Shown: piece by piece, positions 40,113 through 47,495 of the stretch
Position numbering within the stretch: position 1 is the first letter of the stretch
Layout: the number at the start of each line of letters is the position of its first letter
NCBI RefSeq assembly: GCF_001412655.1
Contig: NZ_CP012996.1
Coordinates: forward strand, 5,394,001-5,458,000
Direction of reading: 5' to 3'
DNA length: 64,000 nucleotides
Source: Pedobacter sp. PACM 27299
GTDB lineage: Bacteria > Bacteroidota > Bacteroidia > Sphingobacteriales > Sphingobacteriaceae
Notes under the pieces: model-generated
The model's database searches: none
What the model saw: only the letters and a program-made list of their open reading frames with translations
Told to the model about the DNA's origin: nothing
Made by a program: the position numbers and the translations under genes

Positions 40113-40484
40113 ATGAAAACAAAAAAAACGCTTTTCATCGTCCTTGGCGTCATTCTACTCATCCTGGCAGGATTTGTCTACTTCCGCTTCTACTTTGTAC
40201 TTGGAGAGGGTGTAAAAGCCGGAGAGCTCAATTATGTGGTCAAGAAAGGCTACCTGTTTAAAACTTATGAAGGAAAACTGATCCAAACCGGCTTAAAATC
40301 AAAACAAACCGGAAACATCCAATCTAATGAGTTTGAGTTCTCCGTGGAAAATTCTGCAATTGCCGAAAAAATGATGCTGAACAGTGGAAAAGTATTTGAA
40401 TTGCGTTACAAAGAATATATGGGAGCTTTGCCATGGAGAGGCTATAGTAACTATGTCGTCTACGAGATCATTTCGATCCAGTAA
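40113..40484 (+). CDS. Conserved membrane-anchored protein, unknown function
   Basis: I do not recognise a characterised family. It has 123 residues, with an N-terminal hydrophobic anchor (LFIVLGVILLILAGFVYFRFYFVL, about 6-30) and a soluble domain of about 90 residues. That domain contains KAGELNYVVKKGYLFKTYEG and RYKEYMGALPWRGYSNYVV, with alternating polar and hydrophobic residues suggesting beta strands. The topology points to an extracytoplasmic soluble domain. It stands alone between rpsU and the acyl-CoA dehydrogenase, each of which is on the opposite strand. Confidence 0.6.
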   Translation: MKTKKTLFIVLGVILLILAGFVYFRFYFVLGEGVKAGELNYVVKKGYLFKTYEGKLIQTGLKSKQTGNIQSNEFEFSVENSAIAEKMMLNSGKVFELRYKEYMGALPWRGYSNYVVYEIISIQ

Positions 40485-40497
40485 AATAAAAAAAATG

Positions 40498-40518
40498 CGG
40501 CGACCCTAAAAGTCGCCG
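40498..40518 (-). terminator. Terminator of the acyl-CoA dehydrogenase gene
   Basis: 7-bp stem cggcgac/gtcgccg around a 7-nt loop, followed on the minus strand by an extended T-rich run. It could also help end the convergent gene at 40484. Confidence 0.7.
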
Positions 40519-40578
40519 TATCCGTTCTTGTTTATATTTGGTTAGAATATGCTATTATATAATAAGGTAAGGTATCAA

Positions 40579-41751
40579 TTAATCTCTTAAAATCTCCCTT
40601 GCAATCACAATTTTTTGTATTTCGGAAGTTCCCTCCCCAATCGTACACAATTTACTGTCTCTGTAAAACTTCTCTACAGGGAAATCTTTCGTGTATCCAT
40701 AGCCACCAAAAATCTGGACCGACTCTGTAGCACAACGTACCGACACTTCAGAAGCAAAATATTTCGCCATAGCCGACTCCTTGGTCATCGGTAATCCACG
40801 ATTTTTCAAATCAGCCGCTTGTCTGATCAATAATTCTGCAGCCTCAATCTCTGTAGCCATATCTGCCAGTTTAAAGCTGATGCCCTGAAAACTGGAAATA
40901 GGTTGTCCAAACTGATGACGTTCTTTAGAATATGTAACAGCAGCCTCATAAGCCCCTTTGGCAATACCCAATGATAGTGCAGCAATAGAAATTCTACCGC
41001 CATCCAATACCTTCATCGCTTGCTTGAATCCTTCACCTACCTTACCCAACAGGTTTTCTTTAGGCACCCTGCAATTGTCGAAGATCATCTCCGTCGTTTC
41101 TGAAGCACGCATACCTAGTTTATTCTCCTTTTTACCGGCAGCAAAACCTGGAGTACCTCGCTCAACCACAATTGCTGAAATCCCTTTTGAATCCCCTTTT
41201 TCACCAGTACGAACCATCACAACAGCTATATCACCACTTTTACCATGGGTAATCCAGTTTTTAGCACCGTTGATCACGTACTCATCTCCTTCTAAACGTG
41301 CGGTAGTCATCATACCCAAAGCATCAGAACCCGTATTTGCTTCTGTAAGTCCCCAGGCACCAATCCATTCTGCACTAGCCAGTTTAGGTAACCACTTATG
41401 TTTTTGTTCTTCCGTTCCAAAAGCTAAAATATGTCCGGTGCATAAAGAGTTGTGCGCTGCCAGTGATAAGCCGATTGATCCGCACACCTTAGCCACCTCT
41501 ACAATTACATCCACATACTCCTGATAGCCGAAACCAGATCCCCCGTAAATTTCAGGAACCAGTACGCCCATCAATCCCAGTCCACCAAGCTTCTTGAAAA
41601 CTTCTACAGGAAATTGCTGCGTTTCATCCCATTCCATTACATGTGGACGAATATTTTTTTCAGCAAAATCTTTCACCATCTTCCTGATCATCTCCTGATT
41701 TTCTGAAATACTAAAGTTATAGCCTACAGAACTATCCATCGTTTCTAACAT
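40579..41751 (-). CDS. Acyl-CoA dehydrogenase
   Basis: FAD-dependent alpha,beta-dehydrogenation of acyl-CoA thioesters; 390 residues as annotated, with a possible start at residue 5 (MDSSVGYNFSISENQ). FAD and substrate signatures: GAWGLTEANTGSDALGM and WITHGKSGDIAVVMVRTGEK. The C-terminal catalytic base glutamate is in CTIGEGTSEIQKIVIAREI. It resembles short/branched-chain or glutaryl-type dehydrogenases; the chain-length preference is not readable. No beta-oxidation partner genes are adjacent. Confidence 0.92.
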   Translation of the reverse strand: MLETMDSSVGYNFSISENQEMIRKMVKDFAEKNIRPHVMEWDETQQFPVEVFKKLGGLGLMGVLVPEIYGGSGFGYQEYVDVIVEVAKVCGSIGLSLAAHNSLCTGHILAFGTEEQKHKWLPKLASAEWIGAWGLTEANTGSDALGMMTTARLEGDEYVINGAKNWITHGKSGDIAVVMVRTGEKGDSKGISAIVVERGTPGFAAGKKENKLGMRASETTEMIFDNCRVPKENLLGKVGEGFKQAMKVLDGGRISIAALSLGIAKGAYEAAVTYSKERHQFGQPISSFQGISFKLADMATEIEAAELLIRQAADLKNRGLPMTKESAMAKYFASEVSVRCATESVQIFGGYGYTKDFPVEKFYRDSKLCTIGEGTSEIQKIVIAREILRD

Positions 41752-41916
41752 ATCTTATTGTTTGAATTTCAACAATTATAAGGAATAAAAACGCTTCTAA
41801 CCACAGTTGAAAATTCGCCCCCTGATAGAACGAAACGGTATTCAGTTCATTAACCGTACCCCTTCATTTTTAGAGAAAGCCAGGAAGAAGAATAGTGGTT
41901 TATATTTTTTTTAATT

Positions 41917-41924
41917 TAGTTTTG
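41917..41924 (+). promoter_or_regulatory. -7 promoter element for the membrane ATPase gene
   Basis: TAGTTTTG matches TAnnTTTG, 25 nt before the start codon at 41950; no clear -33 element. Confidence 0.45.
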
Positions 41925-41949
41925 AAAAGATTAAAAATTAAACGCAATC

Positions 41950-43002
41950 ATGAGATTTATTACCAGAAAAGACATCCTCCAACAATTAAAAAATGACTTA
42001 ATTGGAAAAGATGCCTACCGTGGAGTAACCCTTACGTACTCCTGGATGGCCAACCAGTTTGGCCACTTCTCACTCGGATTTATTCCAACCTTTATATTAT
42101 ACACCATTCTGACTTCCAAAACCGCAATGTCCAGACCAGAAATCTGGGCACCATTGATCATCTGGGGATGCTGGATTTTATTTGAACTCTATAATTTTCT
42201 TGGGCCATTGCTTTTTAATGTCAATTCTAAAAGTCAGGACCTGCAAAATAAGGGCTATATCTTTCACCCGGAATGGGGAAATATCACTTTTGACACGCTC
42301 ACCGACCTATGTTTTTTTGGCTTGGGCGCATTTGCCTGCAGCTTACTCTGTGCTTATAACTTGCCGGCACTCGTTATTTTTCTGATTTTAGGTGCCCTTG
42401 CCCTGTATCCTTCTTATTACTGGTATTCCACCAAAATGCATTTGCAGAATGCCGGCTACCCTTTTCAACTGCGACTCAGCCAATGGAAATTCAATATCCA
42501 GGAAGACCACAAGACCGTAATTGCAGATTTTGTAAAAAATCCACAATCTGGAAAACACCTTTTACTTTTTGGATCTAAGGGCAGTGGAAAAACCTCGCTC
42601 TCTGTAGCCATAGCCACCGAATTGTCCATTAAAAACAACCGATGCAGTTATGTTACTGCGACAAAATTATTATCCATGTTTTTTGAGAAAGCAGAACGGG
42701 TGGCCATTTCACCAGGATCATGGGCATGGCATGATTCTTCTCTCTTGATCATCGATGATATTAATCCAGGCGGACAAATCAAAAAAGACATCCTGCGTGC
42801 ACCATTATTCTATGAATTACTGAACAATCCGGAGTATGGTCCTTTTAATAAGGAACACCTAAAAAAGATGAATACCATTTGGGTGATGGGAAACGAAGAA
42901 TCTCTGGAACAGCATGAAGAACGCTGGGAGCATTTATTTCAGCAGATTGGCATCGCCGATTCGAATGTGCTCCGCGTCAATCTTGATCCCCCATTAAGGT
43001 AA
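41950..43002 (+). CDS. Membrane-anchored P-loop ATPase (AAA/DnaC-like domain), novel architecture
   Basis: I do not recognise a named family. 350 residues. The N-terminal half has about four predicted membrane helices (residues 35-55, 65-88, 117-135, 137-158). The C-terminal half is a P-loop ATPase: Walker A GSKGSGKT (208-215), Walker B LLIIDD (265-270) and a sensor-1-like VMGN (312-315). The single Walker lysine and the DnaC/IstB-like spacing suggest an AAA-type ATPase facing the cytoplasm. Its 3' end overlaps the convergent PAS-LuxR gene by 9 nt. No partner enzyme is adjacent, so the role (membrane remodelling, signal transduction or DNA-linked) is open. Confidence 0.6.
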   Translation: MRFITRKDILQQLKNDLIGKDAYRGVTLTYSWMANQFGHFSLGFIPTFILYTILTSKTAMSRPEIWAPLIIWGCWILFELYNFLGPLLFNVNSKSQDLQNKGYIFHPEWGNITFDTLTDLCFFGLGAFACSLLCAYNLPALVIFLILGALALYPSYYWYSTKMHLQNAGYPFQLRLSQWKFNIQEDHKTVIADFVKNPQSGKHLLLFGSKGSGKTSLSVAIATELSIKNNRCSYVTATKLLSMFFEKAERVAISPGSWAWHDSSLLIIDDINPGGQIKKDILRAPLFYELLNNPEYGPFNKEHLKKMNTIWVMGNEESLEQHEERWEHLFQQIGIADSNVLRVNLDPPLR

Positions 43003-43737
43003 AATAGAGTTGTCATAAGCAAAACTCACGAGATGAGTGAGGCTTTTTACATTGAAACGCTTGTATAAAGGAATAATCCGTTTTTCTATAGCAGAGTGCG
43101 ATACCTTTAAATCGTGGGCAATCTCTTTAAAGGAATACCCTTTTGCCACCAATTCCAATGCTTCACGCTCTTTATTAGAAATCGCCAGGTAGCTGAATAA
43201 AATCTTGTTCAGCTCCTCTTCAAACTTCTCCTTTTCAGGCCCATAGGCCGCATAACGCATCACTTTCCCAAAAATCAGACTTCTATTTACCTGAAAACGC
43301 CCAATAATTGCGGTGATCTTTCCATTTTCTGAACTGTATACCCCCACCCTTACAGCCATTGGAACAGCCGTTCCATCCTTATGGATTTTTTTTAATTCAA
43401 TGCTGAAACTGTACTTCTCGAGATCTTTAGTTTTTTGGTGGATAAACTGAAGCGCTTTATCATTCAGTTCATGAGAAAAAGGAGCAAATTCTGGGGCCGA
43501 CATATTTACCAAAGCCAGCATATTGATTTCACTGTCTTTATAACCTAATATCTCTTCCCAGCCACCGGCATAAATCATGCGGTTTTTCTTAAAAGAGTAA
43601 ATATAAATTGCTTCATCCGGGAATCTGGGTAAAGTCTTATCAAAAAAAATAGCCTGCTCACTTTCCATATCCGCAGGTATATCCGTGATGAATGTTTTAG
43701 AATAATCCCCAAAGTTCTCTCTCAGCTGCATTTTCAT
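42994..43737 (-). CDS. PAS-domain LuxR-type transcriptional regulator
   Basis: Putative one-component regulator of 247 residues. A PAS-like sensory region spans roughly residues 35-150 (AIYIYSFKKNRMIYAGGWEE; KIHKDGTAVPMAVRVGVYSS). The C-terminal LuxR-type helix-turn-helix is at about 185-245 (ISNKEREALELVAKGYSFKE and VSHSAIEKRI). There is no receiver domain, so it is not a phosphorelay response regulator. It overlaps the 3' end of the membrane ATPase gene tail to tail. Its target genes are unknown. Confidence 0.75.
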   Translation of the reverse strand: MKMQLRENFGDYSKTFITDIPADMESEQAIFFDKTLPRFPDEAIYIYSFKKNRMIYAGGWEEILGYKDSEINMLALVNMSAPEFAPFSHELNDKALQFIHQKTKDLEKYSFSIELKKIHKDGTAVPMAVRVGVYSSENGKITAIIGRFQVNRSLIFGKVMRYAAYGPEKEKFEEELNKILFSYLAISNKEREALELVAKGYSFKEIAHDLKVSHSAIEKRIIPLYKRFNVKSLTHLVSFAYDNSILP

Positions 43738-43821
43738 TGAATCTATTTCTTTTTTAACAATTAGCCTCCCTTTAAAAAGTCATCGATCAAGAGAAATGTC
43801 ATAAACTGCGTGTTTTCACAG

Positions 43822-43852
43822 TTGACAATCCTTAAATCTAGGAGTAATTTTA
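43822..43852 (+). promoter_or_regulatory. Promoter of the 39-residue membrane peptide
   Basis: TTG (43822-43824), 20-nt spacer, TAATTTTA (43845-43852), one mismatch from TAnnTTTG. It gives a leader of about 73 nt to the ATG at 43931. Confidence 0.45.
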
Positions 43853-43930
43853 CGCCAAATTAAATAAATAAACAAAAAACTATTCCAAGAATATAGAAAA
43901 CAGACCATTTATCTATATAAATAATAAACC

Positions 43931-44050
43931 ATGTATCTCAAAAACCTCAACAAATCTTATGTCACCCGATACACGATAGTCCTGTTAAAAGTGATCGCCA
44001 TTATACTATTTATCTTTTGCTTTTATCAAGCCTGTAAAATTACCAGCTAG
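43931..44050 (+). CDS. Small membrane peptide, 39 residues
   Basis: Short ORF, absent from usual length cut-offs: basic N-terminus MYLKNLNKSYVTRYTIVLLK, then a hydrophobic helix VIAIILFIFCFYQ and a short tail ACKITS. It is preceded by a recognisable promoter and followed within 32 nt by a strong hairpin, so it has the layout of a real transcription unit. There is no detectable family. It could be a stress-type small membrane protein, or chance; no Shine-Dalgarno sequence is expected in this phylum to help decide. Confidence 0.4.
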   Translation: MYLKNLNKSYVTRYTIVLLKVIAIILFIFCFYQACKITS

Positions 44051-44081
44051 CATATAACTCCCCCCTTTTATATATATGACT

Positions 44082-44110
44082 ATGCAATCCTATCCTCCAT
44101 AGGATTGCAT
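44082..44110. terminator. Terminator between the small peptide ORF and apt
   Basis: Perfect 12-bp stem atgcaatcctat (44082-44093) with ataggattgcat (44099-44110), 5-nt loop. It can serve apt (minus) and the small ORF (plus). Confidence 0.75.
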
Positions 44111-44130
44111 TCATAATTCTTTTGAAAAGC

Positions 44131-44658
44131 TTAATATCCTGCCAGAGAATATACGCTGGCATCGTAAGGTGTTAATCGGTCTTTTCCATTTAAAAAATCT
44201 AGGCTGATGATAAAAGAATAAGCCGCTACATTTGCACCCAATTGCATGATCAACTTGGAAGCCGCTACTACTGTACCACCGGTAGCGAGTAAATCGTCAT
44301 GAATCAACACCCGCTGTCCTGGCAGCAAAGCATCCTCATGAACTTCAATCGTTGCTGTACCATATTCCAGTGCATAAGATTCTTTGATCGTTTTGTAAGG
44401 TAATTTTCCTGCCTTACGAATCGGAATAAAAGGCACATTTAACAACTGTGCTAATCCCGGACCAAATAAAAAGCCCCTGCTTTCAATTCCTGCTACCACA
44501 TCAATTTTTACATCGACTAACTGTGCAGCTAAAGATTTCAGGATCTCCTGACACAATTCAGGATCTTTTAAAATCGGAGTAATGTCTTTAAATACAATTC
44601 CAGGTTTTGGAAAATCATTCACATCCCTAACTGTCTTTTTAATTTTTTCTGCTATCAT
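44131..44658 (-). CDS. apt: Adenine phosphoribosyltransferase
   Basis: Purine salvage: adenine plus PRPP to AMP. 175 residues, the usual length. The PRPP-binding motif is VLIHDDLLATGGTV, and FPKPGIVFKDITPILKDP and ESRGFLFGPGLAQLLNVPFI are family signatures. It follows the helix-hairpin-helix gene by 2 nt, and a strong hairpin follows it. No other purine gene is adjacent; purN and purH are 17 kb away. Confidence 0.96.
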   Translation of the reverse strand: MIAEKIKKTVRDVNDFPKPGIVFKDITPILKDPELCQEILKSLAAQLVDVKIDVVAGIESRGFLFGPGLAQLLNVPFIPIRKAGKLPYKTIKESYALEYGTATIEVHEDALLPGQRVLIHDDLLATGGTVVAASKLIMQLGANVAAYSFIISLDFLNGKDRLTPYDASVYSLAGY

Positions 44659-44660
44659 TT

Positions 44661-45569
44661 CTAAAAAATAAGATAAGGCGCTAATTTTTCAATTAATTCA
44701 GGGGTTAAAATAACCACCTTATTTAAGTCTGCAATATTACTATAATTTCCGTGTTGTTTTCTATAAGCAATTACCGCATTGACCTGCTGGTAACTGAGAT
44801 AAGGGTGGCGGTTGAAATCAGCTGCCGAAGCCGTGTTGATGTGGATCATTCGCAGCAAAGCAGGGTTCACACTGACTTGATCTTTAATTTCCTCATACTT
44901 CAGGCTGTCGATACCAAACACCTCCAACAGCTGTTCTTTTTTATAGAAACCACCAATCTTTTCCCGGTAAGCCACAATCCTCCTGGCAAACACTTTTCCT
45001 ATGCCATAAATGCGATCGAGCTCCAAAGTATCGGCGGTATTCAATGCCACCACCACTTTTTCTTTTACAGGGAAATTTTGCGCAGGGCGATCCCGATGAT
45101 CTGCTCCCTTTTCTACCGGCACAATTTGAATATAGGGTTCCAGCTGCTGGTACAATTCCGGAGCAATCGTATACATCTTCTTCAAGTCTGAGGGCAGACG
45201 AAATACGCCGCCTTTAACGCGATAGTTTAAAATCGCCTGAGCCTGCTTTGGAGATAAACCCAAATCCTGCCAGCCTTCGGAAGGAATGGAATTTGGATCA
45301 AAATAAAACAACGTAGATTTTCTTTTTTCCGGAAGCCCGGAATAAGAGCGATGCTTTCCCGACCTGGCTTCTACCCTTTCTGGCTCCTTGGACAACTCCA
45401 GTTTTAGCAGCGCGAGCTGCTCCTCCACTGTTGGGCCCTCTAAAGGAACCAAAATCCGATAAACTGTTGGGAATACAGCGATCATACCAATCAGCACAAT
45501 TAATACCAAAAGCCCATTAAACTCCCTTTTAGAAAATTGAAAGTAGTTATTTAGCCATTTTCTGATCAC
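44661..45569 (-). CDS. Helix-hairpin-helix (ComEA-like) membrane protein
   Basis: 302 residues from a GTG start at 45569 (VIRKWLNNYFQFSKREFNG); another GTG two codons upstream is possible, and the longer frame from 45782 would run through the divergent olsF start. A transmembrane helix lies at about 22-40 (LLVLIVLIGMIAVFPTVY). After it are repeated DNA-binding HhH units: ALNTADTLELDRIYGIGKVF, ARRIVAYREKIGG, and HINTASAADFNRHPYLSYQQ. It is a predicted periplasmic DNA-binding protein like ComEA, which takes part in DNA uptake. It is transcribed with apt. Confidence 0.75.
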   Translation of the reverse strand: MIRKWLNNYFQFSKREFNGLLVLIVLIGMIAVFPTVYRILVPLEGPTVEEQLALLKLELSKEPERVEARSGKHRSYSGLPEKRKSTLFYFDPNSIPSEGWQDLGLSPKQAQAILNYRVKGGVFRLPSDLKKMYTIAPELYQQLEPYIQIVPVEKGADHRDRPAQNFPVKEKVVVALNTADTLELDRIYGIGKVFARRIVAYREKIGGFYKKEQLLEVFGIDSLKYEEIKDQVSVNPALLRMIHINTASAADFNRHPYLSYQQVNAVIAYRKQHGNYSNIADLNKVVILTPELIEKLAPYLIF

Positions 45570-45608
45570 CTGCACAAGGTAGTTACTGTTATTTAAAAAT
45601 ATAAATCT

Positions 45609-45616
45609 TATTTTTG
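45609..45616 (+). promoter_or_regulatory. -7 promoter element for olsF-like gene
   Basis: TATTTTTG, 31 nt before the start codon at 45648. No TTG at the -33 distance. Confidence 0.45.
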
Positions 45617-45638
45617 AAATTGCTTTATTATTCACAAA

Positions 45639-45668
45639 CAAAATTAGATGAAGATCATAACCACCAAA
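45639..45668 (-). promoter_or_regulatory. Promoter of the HhH-apt transcript
   Basis: Minus strand: TTTG (45665-45668), 18-nt spacer, TAATTTTG (45639-45646). The -33 part lies inside the divergent olsF coding region, so the two promoters face each other and overlap. Confidence 0.5.
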
Positions 45669-47399
45669 GAGTTTGCAGAGGCTACAAAAATTGATAAGCT
45701 GGGTGTGCCTGGCCTGGCAGCCCTGCTTATGGAGATGATGAAATTGAATGACATCAACAAGGTATTTTCCCAAAACAAACATTATAATGGGTTAGAATTT
45801 GTTGACAAAATATTAGAAACCATTGGCGTTACGATAGACTTTGACGAAGACGATCTAAAAAGCATTCCTAAAACCGGAGGTTTTATTGCGATCGCCAACC
45901 ATCCTTATGGAGGTATCGAAGGTTTAGCACTGGTAAAGTTACTTTGTACCGTTAGACCGGAAGCCAAAGTAATGGTCAACTTCATCCTGAAAAAGATCCC
46001 TAACCTGAGTGAATTCTTTGTTGCCGTAAACCCATTCGAAAACGTACAGCATACCTCCAGCATCAGCGGACTTAAAGCCACATTCGACCTGCTGCAAAGC
46101 GGCACCCCGATAGGAATTTTCCCTGCCGGTGAGGTATCTACCTTTAGCCTGGACAAACAGGAAATTACCGATCGACTATGGCATCCGGTAGTGGGTAAAT
46201 TAATTGCCCGTGCTAAAGTTCCTGTAGTGCCGATTTATTTCCATGGCAACAATGGCGTACTATTTAATATTTTAAGTTTTATCCACCCAACTCTAAGAAC
46301 AGCTAAGCTTCCTTCAGAGTTCCTGAATAAACAAGGCCTTAAAATAAGGGTAAGAATAGGTAAGCCGATTCATATCGAAGACATCTCTTATAGAAACAAT
46401 ACCAATAAGCTCCTTGATTTCCTACGTGCCCGTACCTATGCTTTGGGAACAGGTTTAGAGCAAGAGAAAAAACTATTCAATCCAATCAATCTTTTCAAAA
46501 TTAAAAAGACACCGGAACCTGTTATTGAGGAAACTGAGCGTTCACTGATTGTTTCAGAGATTGAAGAACTGGAAACCTTCAGGGTATGGCAGGAGAAGGA
46601 TTATGAGGTGTACATCACCCCGACTTCCAGCATTCCAAATATCCTGAAAGAGATTGGCCGCTTACGCGAGATCACCTTCAGAGAAGTTGGAGAAGGAACC
46701 AACAAAAAGATCGACCTGGACAACTACGATATTTATTACCATCACCTATTTATATGGGATAAGGAAAAACAGAATATTGTTGGCGCTTACCGCATTGGTA
46801 AAGGTGATGAGATTTTGGATACCATGGGAAGAAGAGGGTTTTACCTTTCTGAGCTCTTCAAAATCAAAGAACCTTTTTACCCAATTCTAAGAAAAGGAAT
46901 AGAACTAGGCCGCTCCTGGATCCGCAAGGAATACCAGCTAAAACCATTGCCCCTGTTCTTACTTTGGAAAGGTATCTTAAAATACCTCCTGGATAATCCA
47001 CAGTACCGATATATGTTTGGTCCGGTAAGTATCAGTAATAACTTCTCTAAGTTCTCCAAATCACTAATTGTGGATTACATTACGAAGAACCATTTTGATT
47101 ACGAACTGGCGGCTTTCGTGAAGCCTAAGAACAAATTTAAAGCAGACTTATCTGCCATCGATAAAAACCTGCTTGTAGAAAGCAGTGAGTCCTTAAAAGA
47201 CCTGGATAGTTTGATCTCAGATATTGAGAATACACACATTAAGATTCCGGTATTGCTAAGACAATACATGAACCTGAATGCAAAAATCATCTGTTTCAAT
47301 ATTGACCCTAAATTCTCCGACTGCCTGGACGGATTCCTCCTGGTGGACATGCAGAACATTCCTGCAGAAATGCTGGAAAAGGTAGGCAAGAACTTTTAA
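45648..47399 (+). CDS. olsF: OlsF-type bifunctional N-/O-acyltransferase (amino-acid lipid synthase)
   Basis: Makes phosphorus-free aminolipids (ornithine or glycine lipids) from an amino acid and two acyl-ACPs. 583 residues. The N-terminal half is a PlsC-like O-acyltransferase (AIANHPYGGIEGLALVK, residues 81-97; FPAGEVSTF). The C-terminal half (about 310-560) is a GNAT-like N-acyltransferase (IVGAYRIGKGDEIL and ELGRSWIRKEYQ). The split GlsA/GlsB enzymes of Bacteroides make glycine lipids; the fused OlsF of Serratia and Flavobacterium makes ornithine lipids. The fusion fits OlsF, but the amino acid used cannot be read. Its last codons form one arm of a 30-bp hairpin. Confidence 0.75.
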   Translation: MKIITTKEFAEATKIDKLGVPGLAALLMEMMKLNDINKVFSQNKHYNGLEFVDKILETIGVTIDFDEDDLKSIPKTGGFIAIANHPYGGIEGLALVKLLCTVRPEAKVMVNFILKKIPNLSEFFVAVNPFENVQHTSSISGLKATFDLLQSGTPIGIFPAGEVSTFSLDKQEITDRLWHPVVGKLIARAKVPVVPIYFHGNNGVLFNILSFIHPTLRTAKLPSEFLNKQGLKIRVRIGKPIHIEDISYRNNTNKLLDFLRARTYALGTGLEQEKKLFNPINLFKIKKTPEPVIEETERSLIVSEIEELETFRVWQEKDYEVYITPTSSIPNILKEIGRLREITFREVGEGTNKKIDLDNYDIYYHHLFIWDKEKQNIVGAYRIGKGDEILDTMGRRGFYLSELFKIKEPFYPILRKGIELGRSWIRKEYQLKPLPLFLLWKGILKYLLDNPQYRYMFGPVSISNNFSKFSKSLIVDYITKNHFDYELAAFVKPKNKFKADLSAIDKNLLVESSESLKDLDSLISDIENTHIKIPVLLRQYMNLNAKIICFNIDPKFSDCLDGFLLVDMQNIPAEMLEKVGKNF

Positions 47400-47451
47400 A
47401 AACAAAGAACCCCGATAGTTGCTATCGGGGTTCTTTGTTTTTAAAAGTTCT
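47389..47451. terminator. 30-bp perfect hairpin terminator overlapping the olsF stop
   Basis: Left arm 47389-47418 and right arm 47422-47451 are perfect reverse complements around a 3-nt loop (ttg). The left arm includes the final Asn-Phe codons and stop of olsF. It lies between convergent genes and can end both transcripts. Confidence 0.9.
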
Positions 47452-47495
47452 GGAATGTTATCCCAGGCCAATAAGGTTTATAGTATGAATCTGAA

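Noticed and set aside
41950-43002. Anti-phage defence ATPase
   Set aside because: No effector nuclease, toxin or protease gene is adjacent and no defence family was recognised; I only keep it as an ATPase of unknown function.
45570-45782. Long N-terminal extension of the helix-hairpin-helix protein
   Set aside because: Would overlap the divergent olsF start by 135 nt; the extension has no recognisable signal.
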